Positions 54,672-63,326 of a DNA stretch of 64,000 bases are shown in pieces. The DNA is from Psychrobacillus glaciei (GTDB lineage Bacteria > Bacillota > Bacilli > Bacillales_A > Planococcaceae): the NCBI RefSeq assembly GCF_008973485.1, contig NZ_CP031223.1, forward strand, positions 2,232,001 to 2,296,000, read 5' to 3'. The first letter of the stretch is position 1; the number at the start of each line of letters is the position of its first letter. The notes under the pieces are model-generated. The model made no database searches and was not told the DNA's origin. It saw only the letters and a list, made by a program, of their open reading frames with translations. The position numbers were made by a program, and so were the translations under genes.

Positions 54672-55470
54672 CTAATTCCATCTAAGATCCAGACGTTCTA
54701 ACCCCTCAATTTCCATCAATGTTTTTGGTAATTCAGTTAGAAGATTACTTCTTAAATCTACTTCTTAAATCTACTTCTAATAAATTCTTCAATTGTCCAA
54801 TCTCTTCAGGCGATGTGGTTAATTGATTATGTCTCATATTAAGTCTTCTCAACTTTAAACATTTATGTAACGATTGAGGCATCTCTTTTATTTCATTTTA
54901 TCCCAAATCTTACCACGTAGTAATGACAAACCCCAAAATTTTCTGGAAGAGATATGATTCTATTATTTTTTAAATGCAATTCCTTCAATTTACTTAATCT
55001 ACAAATGCTGACGGCAACTCCTTTAATTGATTATTCATTACTGGCAGTTCTATTAAGTTGGTTAAAATTCCAAGTTCATCAGGTAATTTTATTAATCTAT
55101 TATCACTTAGATTTAAATATTTCACTTTGACCACCTTAGAGATTTCAGTTTCAATAGCTTGTAATTTATTATTATGAAAATACAAGTAATGCTCCATATT
55201 ATGTAGGGAGCCAATTTCAGGAGGAATAACTTAAATTTCATTATGCCCTGCATCCAGCATTCTAAGTTCTGTTAAATTCTCTATATCAGCAGGTATTTTA
55301 ACGATCTTATTCTCAGATATATTCAAAATTTCCAGATGGCGCATTTTATAAATTTCTGTAGGGATAGTTGTTAACTTATTAACAAAAAGGTTTAAATTTG
55401 TTATTTCTTTTACTAGTACATCCAAATAAGGTAATAAGTCTAATTTCATATGAGGAAAGTTAATTTGCAT
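54672..55470 (-). pseudogene. Leucine-rich repeat protein, heavily broken
   Basis: Reading across frames gives an LRR chain: LVNKLTTIPTEIYKMRHLEILNISENKI, TELRMLDAGHNEI-stop-VIPPEIGSLHNM, VKYLNLSDNRLIKLPDELG, SKLKELHLKNNRIISLPENFG, LKLRRLNMRHNQLTTSPEEIGQLKNLLEVDLRSN, ERLDLRWN-stop. Lesions: an in-frame TAA near 55229, frameshifts around 54995 and 54920, and a 13-base tandem duplication (AAGTAGATTTAAG) near 54765. Open pieces are 55231-55470 and 54994-55197. Leucine-rich repeat proteins bind other proteins; this one is dead. Confidence 0.82.
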
Positions 55471-55759
55471 TTGCCGGTCTCCTTTTGAGATAGTTATCCA
55501 TGATTCTCAACAAATGGTGTAAGTTTTCGGTTCCTTAGTCCATCAAGCAATTGTTTTGGTAATTATAAGTATCAAGTTACTGTTGATTGTAGAGCATGCA
55601 GTGTGAAATCTCACCCTAATGAATAGACGTTCCCTCTTCCTTACCCTACCTGTGTATTGTAGGTTTTAAAAATAATAAACTTGTCCACGTTACTTAATTA
55701 AGATATTTTAGAAATTTGATGGAAATTGAATAAGTACTTCTTGGCTATCAAATAAACAC

Positions 55760-56255
55760 TCACTCTCTAACGCAAGTTAAATCAAATTTATATTGGGAAA
55801 ATTCATCAAACCCTTTTACACTAAATAAAAGTTTGCCTTTGTTATCAAAGCCAGTTATTTTTATAACAACTACTACCTTACTGGGTTTATACTAAGCTAC
55901 ATAAGCAAGACTCTCTACTGCTATCTCCGTTATATTTACTGGATATTGGAAGAATAAACTTCGATCATTACCAGTTCCTTTAATGAGAGGACTATACAAA
56001 CTAGTGGTTTCTCCAGGTTCTAATTTATTGATTTTACCTAAATCTTGATAAACATGAGCACTTTCAAATGCAAAAAAGAAGTTTAAGTCCGTAATTACTT
56101 GTTTACTTGAATTATTTATTTCAATTGTCACACCGTCATCGTACTTTATAAACTCTCCTTGCCTAGTCAGTATTAATAAGAAGTAAAATCCGAATAAAAT
56201 TAGAAAAATAGAAACAATGCCGAATACTATGTATTTAAATCTTTTCTTTTTTCAC
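55760..56255 (-). pseudogene. Single-pass membrane protein gene, frameshift and nonsense
   Basis: A GTG at 56255 after GAGAAAAGG is followed by an A run that is one base too long; with one A less the frame reads KKKRFKYIVFGIVSIFLILFGFYFLL, then GVTIEINNSSKQVITDLNFFFAFES, NRSLFFQYPVNITEIAVESLAYVA, a TAG, and on to TGFDNKGKLLFSVKGFDEF and a stop at 55760. So a membrane anchor with an extracellular beta domain of about 130 residues, inactivated twice. The longest open piece is 55892-56131. Confidence 0.68.
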
Positions 56256-56395
56256 CCTTTTCTCTCCCACTTTTTTATACTAATATGTACCTTTATTGAA
56301 CAAGAAAAAAACTGTTGAACATATTAATCTACAACTTTTTCTACTAGAATTGAGACAAAAATAAATACAGATACTTCAATTCCTGTATATGATGG

Positions 56396-56533
56396 TTATT
56401 CCGCTGAATTTTGATTTAATGACTTTTCCTGTTCTTTGAAATTATTTATCCGTCCTGTCAAAAAATCCACAAGATAGCTGCCTACAATTAGAATCACAAT
56501 GAAACACCAGAAAAACAACATCACCCAATGCAT
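56396..56533 (-). CDS. Small single-pass membrane protein, 45 residues
   Basis: An ATG at 56533 lies 7 bases after GTGGAGG and opens 45 codons: a membrane helix (MLFFWCFIVILIVGSYLV) and a hydrophilic tail (DFLTGRINNFKEQEKS then LNQNSAE). The strong ribosome site and clean layout argue that it is real although short. It sits between two other minus-strand membrane protein genes of this accessory stretch. Function unknown. Confidence 0.6.
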   Translation of the reverse strand: MHWVMLFFWCFIVILIVGSYLVDFLTGRINNFKEQEKSLNQNSAE

Positions 56534-56632
56534 TACATATCCTCCACTTTTCAACATATACGTAGTATTCAATTAAAGGTACGTTTAATTTAGTATTGAT
56601 CCATTCTTTCTTGTAAGTAAAAGATAGTTGTT

Positions 56633-57136
56633 CTAATTTATTGGAGAATTGATTTTTTCTACTAATTCCTCTGCTTGCTTCATAAAAGAATCCATACTTG
56701 CACTTATTGTGATATTTATTCCTAATCCTACTTCACGAAGTATTTCCCGTAGCTCTACAAAGCTCTTTTTATCTTCCTCAGTTAAATCAACGAAACGATA
56801 TAATTCATCTTTAGGATATTGATTTAATTTTGAATACAATTTTTCGAGAATTTCCTTATCACTCTTAGAAAGTGTTCCTATTTGTTCACCAGTAGTGATA
56901 CCAACCCAGATACCATTCAATACATCTCCCAATTCAACTGTAACTAAATTCGGTTCAGACCAATTTTCATCCACTTGGTTTGTGATTAAGCCTTCCAATT
57001 CTACTAAATTATGTTGTACTTCTGTAACAAGAACCTGCTCTTTAACAAAGTTCATCTTTATAATTCCCCAAGCTACGATTGCAATAAGTAATATATTCAA
57101 ACCTATTGAAATTCTGATTATCAGCTTTCTTTTCAT
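56633..57136 (-). CDS. Membrane-anchored protein with extracellular helical domain
   Basis: A 167-residue protein with a single N-terminal membrane anchor (MKRKLIIRISIGLNILLIAIVAWGII) and a largely helical outer domain (LVELEGLITNQVDENWSEPN, KSDKEILEKLYSKLNQYPKDELYRFVDLTEEDKKSFVELREIL, SFMKQAEELVEKINSPIN). ATG at 57136 is chosen, with GGGAGGGG about 12 bases upstream; a TTG seven codons earlier opens the same frame. No family recognised. Confidence 0.65.
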   Translation of the reverse strand: MKRKLIIRISIGLNILLIAIVAWGIIKMNFVKEQVLVTEVQHNLVELEGLITNQVDENWSEPNLVTVELGDVLNGIWVGITTGEQIGTLSKSDKEILEKLYSKLNQYPKDELYRFVDLTEEDKKSFVELREILREVGLGINITISASMDSFMKQAEELVEKINSPIN

Positions 57137-57431
57137 ACTCAACTTCGCCCCTCCCAATATAGAAAATTATACCATTAAAACCACTATTCTTATTGAAGTA
57201 ACCTGTCACTAAAGTTCAACCAAAAGAATCGTTAACCCTTTTTGGATAATTTTACCAATTTGTTGAATAAAAAATAGATGGATAAGTTGAATATTAAATT
57301 ATAACTGGGAAGTAATTTCACATTCTTTACTTTTTTTATTTCTCTTGGAATGCAGGATTAGCTTATCCAATCATCGAATAAATGTAAATGAGAATGAATC
57401 TATTCACATGAGAGGATAATGGTGAGCGTTA
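57137..57431. promoter_or_regulatory. Divergent promoter region
   Basis: 295 bases between the membrane-anchored protein gene (minus) and the 281-residue protein gene (plus); both promoters should lie here. GGTGAG at 57421-57426 is the ribosome site of the plus-strand gene. Confidence 0.35.
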
Positions 57432-58277
57432 GTGGTAGATAAAGAACTGAAAAAAGCCTATGGTCAATATGAAATTCCAAACGAAATCCATCTGTTGTAT
57501 CAATTAGAAAATGACTTAAGCAACGAAGGACTATCACTTAGTCAAATCGGTTTTCAACCAATTTACCAATTCGTACCTTATAGGATTACACCTCCTGATT
57601 TGATTGCTTTTGCCAGTACTGGTGGCGGGGGTATCCATTTCGGTTTTTTAACAGATTTTCATTCAGTTTCAAATTTAAGTGAAGCACCAATCGTATGTGT
57701 TACTCCAACCAATGATCCACCTCTGCGATATATGGCACGAAACATTCAGGAATTTTTAAACTTAGCCTATTCTGTTCCATATGCTGAAATGCTCGAAACT
57801 ATGTGGAACTATGAGGATGAAAAACAAATAATTGAACTGGTGAAGGAATTTGAGAAATATACTTCGGATAATTGGAAGAGAGATCGCGAGTATATACAAA
57901 CTCGTTACCAGCAAGTTTTTGGTACAAAGAAATTGGATGTAATAAACTATTTCATTCAAGTGAAAAAAGAAAGGGCTGAGACAATTTATATGACTACATT
58001 GGATGGACTGGGTGTAGTTCAAACCAAACCATCTATACAATCAAAACAGCACTTCAATTTTCCATCCAATCGCAACATCGATGAAGTGGAAATGGAGAAG
58101 ATGCGAACTTTTTTGGAACATTCCAATGAAATGGAAAAACTAGTATTTGTTCGTGACGCGCATTATCGGTACATCGTATCGTCAGGTTACGATGTAGCGA
58201 TATGGGAGTTGATACTAGAATTACTGATTTCATTGAAACTGGAAGATGAGGCGGAAAGTGTCTCTGAAAGGTGCTAA
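57432..58277 (+). CDS. Uncharacterised protein, possibly SMI1/KNR4-like
   Basis: A 281-residue soluble protein starting at a GTG with GGTGAG 5 bases upstream. The stretch TPPDLIAFASTGGGGIHFGFLTDF, then SEAPIVCVTPTNDPPLRYMARNIQEFLNLAYSVP resembles the core of SMI1/KNR4 (SUKH) domains, in which a conserved T-G-G-D/G turn is followed by IVxVxP and a REFLxL helix. The C-terminal 120 residues are helical. SUKH proteins are often immunity or general interaction proteins, but no toxin gene is adjacent. Assignment is tentative. Confidence 0.5.
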   Translation: MVDKELKKAYGQYEIPNEIHLLYQLENDLSNEGLSLSQIGFQPIYQFVPYRITPPDLIAFASTGGGGIHFGFLTDFHSVSNLSEAPIVCVTPTNDPPLRYMARNIQEFLNLAYSVPYAEMLETMWNYEDEKQIIELVKEFEKYTSDNWKRDREYIQTRYQQVFGTKKLDVINYFIQVKKERAETIYMTTLDGLGVVQTKPSIQSKQHFNFPSNRNIDEVEMEKMRTFLEHSNEMEKLVFVRDAHYRYIVSSGYDVAIWELILELLISLKLEDEAESVSERC

Positions 58278-58320
58278 ACACATTAAAAGTCGTAAATTAT
58301 ATGGCAATTTAACCTTTAAT

Positions 58321-58350
58321 AAAAAGCCTGAAATTACTTCAGGCTTTTAC
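58321..58350 (+). terminator. Terminator
   Basis: AAAAAGCCTGAA pairs with TTCAGGCTTTT around ATTAC; 44 bases past the 281-residue protein gene. Confidence 0.92.
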
Positions 58351-58600
58351 TATTATTTATAAAACAAAATGACAGTTGTTTTATTTCTTTACTATAGTTA
58401 TTCGATTCGTTCTTCATCTAAACGTTAGTAAAGTTTCAAGTTACTCTTAGTCGAAGAGCTTGCATTGAGCCATCTTTCTTATATGCAATGATATACCCAC
58501 ATACTTAAAAGACCGGTGCATAATATTATTAAGTATCTTTAGACTTGGGGCTGTGCCATCATTTCCATAACCGAGATTCAGTTCTAAAACATTAAAAATT

Positions 58601-59023
58601 CTATAGATCTTTTTTTAAATAGTAATGCTTATAGTCCCTGCCTACATTATCTAAACTCCCAAACACTTTATATCCATTCTTTTCGTAGAATCCCAACGCT
58701 TGGAAACTCAAGGTATCTACCTTTATGAAATCGCACTCTTTTTTTATAGCCATCTTCTCAAGTTCCGATAATAATTTTGTTCCAAATCCCGAATATCGCA
58801 TATCCTCATCTATCATAAAAGTATGAATTTCTAACCAATTCCAACACACTTCTGCGAGTATTCCGCCACGGGTATTGCCGTTTTCGTCTTTAAGAAATAA
58901 AGTGATTTCTTCGTATCTGCCACCTAAATCTACTGGGAAATTCTTTAAATTAAACTTATAAAGCTCATCATCAATATATTGTTTATCAATTTTAGTAAAT
59001 TCTTTAGTAATATGTAAACTCAT
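58601..59023 (-). CDS. GNAT family N-acetyltransferase
   Basis: A 140-residue minimal GNAT protein. Motif A is IDEDMRYSGFGTKLLSELEKMA (RxxGxG, with Tyr-Ser between), followed by FIKVDTLSFQALGFYEKNGYKVFG (motif B, the acetyl-CoA pantetheine and Tyr contact). The N-terminus GGILAEVCWNWLEIHTFMI is typical of the YjcF/small-acceptor group. Acceptor unknown. AAAGGAGAAATGAATA precedes the ATG. It is followed upstream by another, broken GNAT gene. Confidence 0.85.
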   Translation of the reverse strand: MSLHITKEFTKIDKQYIDDELYKFNLKNFPVDLGGRYEEITLFLKDENGNTRGGILAEVCWNWLEIHTFMIDEDMRYSGFGTKLLSELEKMAIKKECDFIKVDTLSFQALGFYEKNGYKVFGSLDNVGRDYKHYYLKKDL

Positions 59024-59073
59024 TATTCATTTCTCCTTTTATATCATTTTTATACGAATTGTTTACACAAAAG

Positions 59074-59645
59074 TTATGCATTCTTTTTCAGAAATTCTGT
59101 TTGCAACAAACCATAGATCAACATATCTTTGCATTCCCCGTAACACCGTGACATTCATACCGTCTTAAACAACCTTCTTTCTTAAAGTAGAATTTGGTCA
59201 ATAATTTCTTTGAAGCAATATTTTCATCTGCGACAAATGCCTGTATTCTTACTAAACCTAACTGATTAAATCCTTTTGATAATACTTCTTTTACAGCTTC
59301 AGACATAATACCACGACACCAATATTCTTCGGATAATTCATACCCAATTTCAGCTCGTTTGCCTGCAAATTCACTTAAGAAAATCGTACCAATAATTTCA
59401 TTTGTTACTTTGTTAGCAATAGCAAAACGAATAATCCAGCCTTTATCGTAACCTTCGTTCCAAGTATTGATTACTTCATAACTTCTTTCTAAAGATTCGG
59501 GGCCGTTCCAATCGAGATGACGGTATACCTTTTCATTTGAATAATAGTTTAATAGGATAGGGGCATCCTCTAACTCTAACTTTCTTAATATAATGCATTT
59601 AGTTTGTACTGTCGGAAACGTTTCTAATAATTTCGAAAAGTTCAT
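59074..59645 (-). pseudogene. GNAT (RimJ/RimL-type) acetyltransferase with a frameshift at the 3' end
   Basis: The frame starts NFSKLLETFPTVQTKCIILRKL and has the acetyl-CoA motif CRGIMSEAVKEVL (RGxGxA region with Ile-Met) and the VRIQAFVADENIASKKLLTKFYFKKEG end. At about 59132 an A run is one base short (GCAAAGATATG); the frame then runs into TGA at 59118 after GNAKIC, whereas the other frame continues naturally as KDMLIYGLLQTEFLKKNA with a stop at 59074. A one-base indel, either real or a sequencing error; the catalytic core is intact. Confidence 0.7.
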
Positions 59646-59914
59646 TTTATCTCCTCTATCTCTTCTATAATTTAAGATTATCTGTGAGATTGCACGATTA
59701 AACTCTCTATATCTGGCATAGTCTTCTCTCCCTTTTCAAAAAATTTGCAATATATCTAATTCAAAATTTCCAGTCAATTAAAATGTGACCTAAATAGAAT
59801 AATTGTGCCTTCAAAACTATTAGCTGATTCATTTTCTCTCGCCTATCATAAGGGTTTATTCGATTATATCTGACTTACAATACTACAAAAACCTCATACT
59901 TGTTTCATAAAAGA
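59646..59914. other. Intergenic, nothing recognised
   Basis: 270 bases with the promoter of the GNAT gene. AT-rich, no structure with support. Confidence 0.3.
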
Positions 59915-59953
59915 AACTAAGCCAATGCGGTATTAAACCCCATTGGCTTAGTT
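59915..59953 (-). terminator. Terminator of the Mor-like regulator gene
   Basis: AACTAAGCCAATG and CATTGGCTTAGTT form a perfect 13-bp stem; the minus strand continues TCTTTTATG. It starts 3 bases past the stop codon. Confidence 0.88.
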
Positions 59954-59955
59954 CA

Positions 59956-60237
59956 TTAATTTATTCTATTTCTTTTTTCTTTTAGTACAATTCTTTGAAT
60001 ACTCTTTAATGACAAATAATATTTTCCAGCTAAATTATCCATATCCATTCCCGATTGATAATCGTTATATATATCAGAATTTCTTAAATCAATTTCTCTT
60101 CTTATAGCAGTACTGGATCCCCAACTCTTTTTATTGTCTTCTTTTCGCGGGATGTAAATATATTCTCCATCAACATACTTTTGTATTAGTTCTATCAACT
60201 CAGATGGTAATAGATTCTTTGCTTTTATATAGCTCAT
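59956..60237 (-). CDS. CD3324-type/Mor-like HTH protein
   Basis: A 93-residue DNA-binding protein of the type annotated as CD3324 family in clostridia and bacilli, distantly related to the phage Mu Mor activator. It begins SYIKAKNLLPSELIELIQKYVDGEYIYIP and ends with the HTH region DYQSGMDMDNLAGKYYLSLKSIQRIVLKEK. ATG at 60237 has AGGAGTG 5 bases upstream, preferred over a frame 14 codons longer. Target unknown. Confidence 0.75.
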   Translation of the reverse strand: MSYIKAKNLLPSELIELIQKYVDGEYIYIPRKEDNKKSWGSSTAIRREIDLRNSDIYNDYQSGMDMDNLAGKYYLSLKSIQRIVLKEKRNRIN

Positions 60238-60275
60238 TTTTACACTCCTAAATATTAGTATTTCTTTTAGGAAGA

Positions 60276-60318
60276 GCAAAGGCTATTTTTATTTGTATAA
60301 TTATGCAATAGCCTTTGC
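60276..60318. repeat. 12-bp perfect inverted repeat upstream of the Mor-like gene
   Basis: GCAAAGGCTATT (60276-60287) and AATAGCCTTTGC (60307-60318), spacer 19 bases, 39 bases before the start codon. No T tract follows on either strand, so an operator or leader hairpin is as likely as a terminator. Confidence 0.5.
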
Positions 60319-60443
60319 TATGCAAAAATAGTATTCCTTCTCACACAATCAATCCTCCTTGCATTTTAGCTTTTTTATTTTCCTACGATTCTGTTTTAAT
60401 TATTAGTTGTTTCAAATTCAACTTTAACACCTTGTTACCCATT

Positions 60444-60470
60444 AACTCAATATAAACTTTCTGAATGCTC
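60444..60470. repeat. 27-base dispersed repeat, copy 2
   Basis: AACTCAATATAAACTTTCTG plus AATGCTC; two mismatches to 47551-47577. It is followed by TTTTTCTGAGTCTCTTTTTT, a phrase that also occurs near 35505-35525. Confidence 0.5.
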
Positions 60471-60523
60471 GGCCAATTAAAAAGCCTTTTTCTGAGTCTC
60501 TTTTTTAATACTAATTTACTTAT

Positions 60524-61114
60524 TTACGAGAAATCTTCAATAATTTCTACCACTTCAATTATTCCGTCTATCAAAAGCTCAGGTAGCTCGTTTTTTATGT
60601 TACCCTTCCAATATTCTCTAGCTTGTTGAATTTTTTTGGAAAAAGGGACCCCATCCTCCTTTGGTAAAAGGTTTCCATCTCCCTCAAAAGAATTTCCAAT
60701 AACTCGAAGTTTAACAATCTGCAAAACCTTCCTATTGTAAGAATCAAATAATGCTTTCCATTTCAAAGTATCCTCATAGTTTTTCGCAGCGTATAAACAA
60801 GACAACCTTGAAGGATATTCAGGATATTCTTGTATTCTAACCATCTCTACAATTACTTCTCTAATAGCTCTGATTGTTTGATCGACATAATTTAAAGCTA
60901 CTTGGGCATCCTCATTATTCAAGTTCAAGCCTTCATTTGTATAATGACCCTGGAAAATCTGAATGAAGTCTTCACCTTTAGAATTCAGTTGTTCCCTCTC
61001 AAAAAAGAAGGTATATAAGGTGTTCTTTTGATTCTTGCCAAAGTTAATAATCTGCCCTAGACTCATTTTTTTCCTAGTAACAATATGATAAACATACAAT
61101 TCGTTCTTTTCCAT
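60524..61114 (-). CDS. DUF2441-like protein
   Basis: A 196-residue soluble protein that fits the DUF2441 family of Bacillus and relatives: the start [22 protein letters not shown] is the characteristic YHIVT-x3-M-x-LGQ motif, followed by [36 protein letters not shown]. The Y/H-rich N-terminus with a later R-x3-SRL-CLYA block gives it some resemblance to ADP-ribosyltransferase-fold proteins, but function is unknown. TTGGAGGCAAACT precedes the ATG. Confidence 0.75.
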   Translation of the reverse strand: MEKNELYVYHIVTRKKMSLGQIINFGKNQKNTLYTFFFEREQLNSKGEDFIQIFQGHYTNEGLNLNNEDAQVALNYVDQTIRAIREVIVEMVRIQEYPEYPSRLSCLYAAKNYEDTLKWKALFDSYNRKVLQIVKLRVIGNSFEGDGNLLPKEDGVPFSKKIQQAREYWKGNIKNELPELLIDGIIEVVEIIEDFS

Positions 61115-61147
61115 AGTTTGCCTCCAATTGAACCCATCATAATGGAT

Positions 61148-61369
61148 TTACTTATCTAATGCCATAACAATTATTACGATAAAAACCACTGTGAAGAAAA
61201 TACCTCTAATTATTGGGGAACGTCCTACAAATGCCTCATTTACTTTAGGTTCCTTTATGTATGCTGGTTGAAACCATAAATGAATAGCCTTTGTTGGATT
61301 TATATATTGCCAAATCGAAATTGCATAAAATGCAATGACAATAATAATAAATAAAATTGTGTTAGACAT
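61148..61369 (-). CDS. Small two-helix membrane protein
   Basis: A 73-residue protein with two membrane helices (NTILFIIIVIAFYAISIW and GIFFTVVFIVIIVMAL) joined by a loop NPTKAIHLWFQPAYIKEPKVNEAFVGRS. The W-x-NP...P-x-I motif layout resembles DUF6199-type membrane proteins. No function known. AGGGGGAATGT precedes the ATG. It lies 33 bases before the DUF2441 gene on the same strand. Confidence 0.68.
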   Translation of the reverse strand: MSNTILFIIIVIAFYAISIWQYINPTKAIHLWFQPAYIKEPKVNEAFVGRSPIIRGIFFTVVFIVIIVMALDK

Positions 61370-61409
61370 ACATTCCCCCTCATCGTCCAGTTCATCGAAT
61401 AAGTAAATG

Positions 61410-61916
61410 CTATTTTATTGCATTTCGTAAGTTTGTAACATTATTCGGATTAATTGCCCATTTACTCATAAGCTCTTTTTGCCTATTTTTTAGATCTTCA
61501 TATGGTTGTTCAATCATTTCTACCACATTAAACCTTTCATCGAAGACCTTTGAATCTTTTATTTTTCTATAACCACCAAATCCTAAGTCGTCGTTTAGAA
61601 GCCAAACAACTCTTTTGATATTTGCAAATAAAATCCCACCGGTACACATAGGACAAGGCTCTAATGAAGTGTATATTGTGAATTTTTCTCTTTTTATTTT
61701 TGCATTAAATATTGCTTTACCCGCATTTCTTATAGCATCAATTTCTGCGTGGGCAGTTGCATCATTTGCTGGATGTACCCTATTTCTACCTTTAGAAATT
61801 AAGTTAAAGTTTTCATCAACAATTACCGCCCCTACTGGGTATGTATTTTCCTTTAATGCTTGCTCTGCTTCTTCCAATGCCATTTCTAAAAAAAGTCTAT
61901 CTTTATCCATACTCAT
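61410..61916 (-). CDS. Nucleoside deaminase (CMP/dCMP deaminase fold)
   Basis: A 168-residue zinc-dependent deaminase of the guanine/cytosine deaminase and TadA superfamily. Zinc ligands are in HAEIDAIRNAGK (His and catalytic Glu) and SLEPCPMCTGGI (PCxxC). The C-terminal part (WLLNDDLGFGGYRKIKDSKVFDERF) matches the GuaD/YkoA-type group rather than tRNA-specific TadA. Substrate unknown. GGTAGGGAAAATT lies before the ATG. A decayed duplicate with the same flanks is at 47673-48178. Confidence 0.88.
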   Translation of the reverse strand: MSMDKDRLFLEMALEEAEQALKENTYPVGAVIVDENFNLISKGRNRVHPANDATAHAEIDAIRNAGKAIFNAKIKREKFTIYTSLEPCPMCTGGILFANIKRVVWLLNDDLGFGGYRKIKDSKVFDERFNVVEMIEQPYEDLKNRQKELMSKWAINPNNVTNLRNAIK

Positions 61917-61973
61917 AATTTTCCCTACCTCAAATATTGGATTTGTGAAATATCCTTGTTCAACTATATTGCC

Positions 61974-62746
61974 CTAAATAAACCCCAGACTTTTTAATGC
62001 ATATTCAATTCCGTCTTCACTGGATTTTTTAGTTACGAAATCAGCTATGTGTTTTATTTTTTCATTTCCATTCCCCATGGCTATACCAAGTCCTACTAAC
62101 TCCAACATATCTATATCATTTTCTCCATCGCCAAAAGCTACCGCTTCTGATTTATCAATTCCAAAGTAGTCTAATACTTTAACGATTGCTATTGACTTAG
62201 AGACGTCATGTTGCAGTACATTTAACACATAAGGATGCCATCTTTTAAATGTAATATGTGGAAATGTATATATGTATTTCTGAACAGTATCATCGTTTGC
62301 GAATAAGCACATTAAATAAACTTCTTCTTCATTAATTTTAGAGTTAATAATAGGATACTCATTCAATGACAAAGTTTCCTTTAATGCTTCTAATATACTT
62401 GGATCTTTTACTCCGTTCATGCTAAAGTCCTCTGTATAAAAGGAGAGTGCGTTATTATGTATGTATGCAAATTCAACCATTTCTTGGATGATTTCTTTAT
62501 CCATCGTAATTTTATGAATCACTTTTTGATTATGCTTTACATAGGCTCCATTTGCTGTGATGAAGTATCAATTCCTAATTCCTCTATTTCCCTGCACATG
62601 GAAAAAGGTCTTCCCGTTGCAGCAACAACCTTTATTCCTTTGTTTTTTAATGCAATTATAGCTTTTTTAGTGCTTTTAGAAATGGTTCCATCCCTGTGAT
62701 GTGTAATTGTTCCATCAATATCGAAAAATACAATTTTGTAGGTCAT
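61974..62746 (-). pseudogene. HAD-family (Cof-type) hydrolase with a one-base deletion
   Basis: The frame begins TYKIVFFDIDGTITHHRDG (DxD nucleophile motif), VVAATGRPFSMCREIEELGIDT and then is shifted: GATACTTCATCAC should be GATACTTTCATCAC to give DTFITANGAYVKHNQKVIHK, which continues in the other frame to 61974 with VAFGDGENDIDMLELVGLGIAMGN (GDGxND). So a T is missing near 62568. The two open pieces are 62537-62746 and 61974-62522. A Cof-type sugar-phosphate or nucleotide phosphatase, inactivated or hit by a base-calling error. Confidence 0.85.
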
Positions 62747-62847
62747 AAGTATTCCCCCTTATAGTTCACAAAGTTAAAAGAGCTGCATTGCAACTCAATG
62801 ATATTCTACTAGAGCCAACATTAGTTGAATAAGAGCACTTTCCATTT

Positions 62848-63123
62848 CTATATGTCAAATCCTAAACTAATAATCTTCCACTCATTTTTATACATTTTAA
62901 AAGTTATTCCTAGGAATGCTGGAGGACTTTTGGGCTCTCCATTTAAATTGCTTAATAGTTTGATTTAATTTTCTATCATTTTTTCTTTTTCATTTAATCT
63001 TTCAGTAAATTTTGCATTATCTTCTTCAAACTGGATTTCATTCCCATCTAATGAGTCATCTTTCCCAGAACAAGCTGTTACGTGCATAAAACTACAAGGA
63101 ATAAATATCAATAATTACCTCAC
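62848..63123 (-). pseudogene. Small lipoprotein gene with two nonsense codons
   Basis: A GTG at 63123 with GGGAGGAAAATA upstream opens R-stop-LLIFIPCSFMHVTACSGKDD (lipobox VTAC), DSLDGNEIQFEEDNAKFTERLNEKEKMIEN, a second stop, and then IKLLSNLNGEPKSPPAFLGITFKMYKNEWKIISLGFDI to a final stop. The length stays a multiple of three, so only substitutions are needed. Expected length 91 residues. Function unknown. Confidence 0.6.
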
Positions 63124-63326
63124 TATTTTCCTCCCGCTTCCTAATTTTTTTCTATTTATTTGCAATTTTAGGTTTTCATATAGTCGCTTCTCATTATAAG
63201 TCGTTTATTTAGGGTTCCAAATTAACTCCATAAACTTTTCATAAGGACCTTTAAACTGATGATCCAGAACTTTTATAAATGCAGTCCTATACGTGTCTTC
63301 CACCTATGTTAGAGAGCAAGCAGTCT
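63124..63326. other. Intergenic next to the IS3-family element
   Basis: 200 bases; no gene recognised. The IS end is probably near 63327, but the inverted-repeat partner lies outside the window. Confidence 0.35.
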
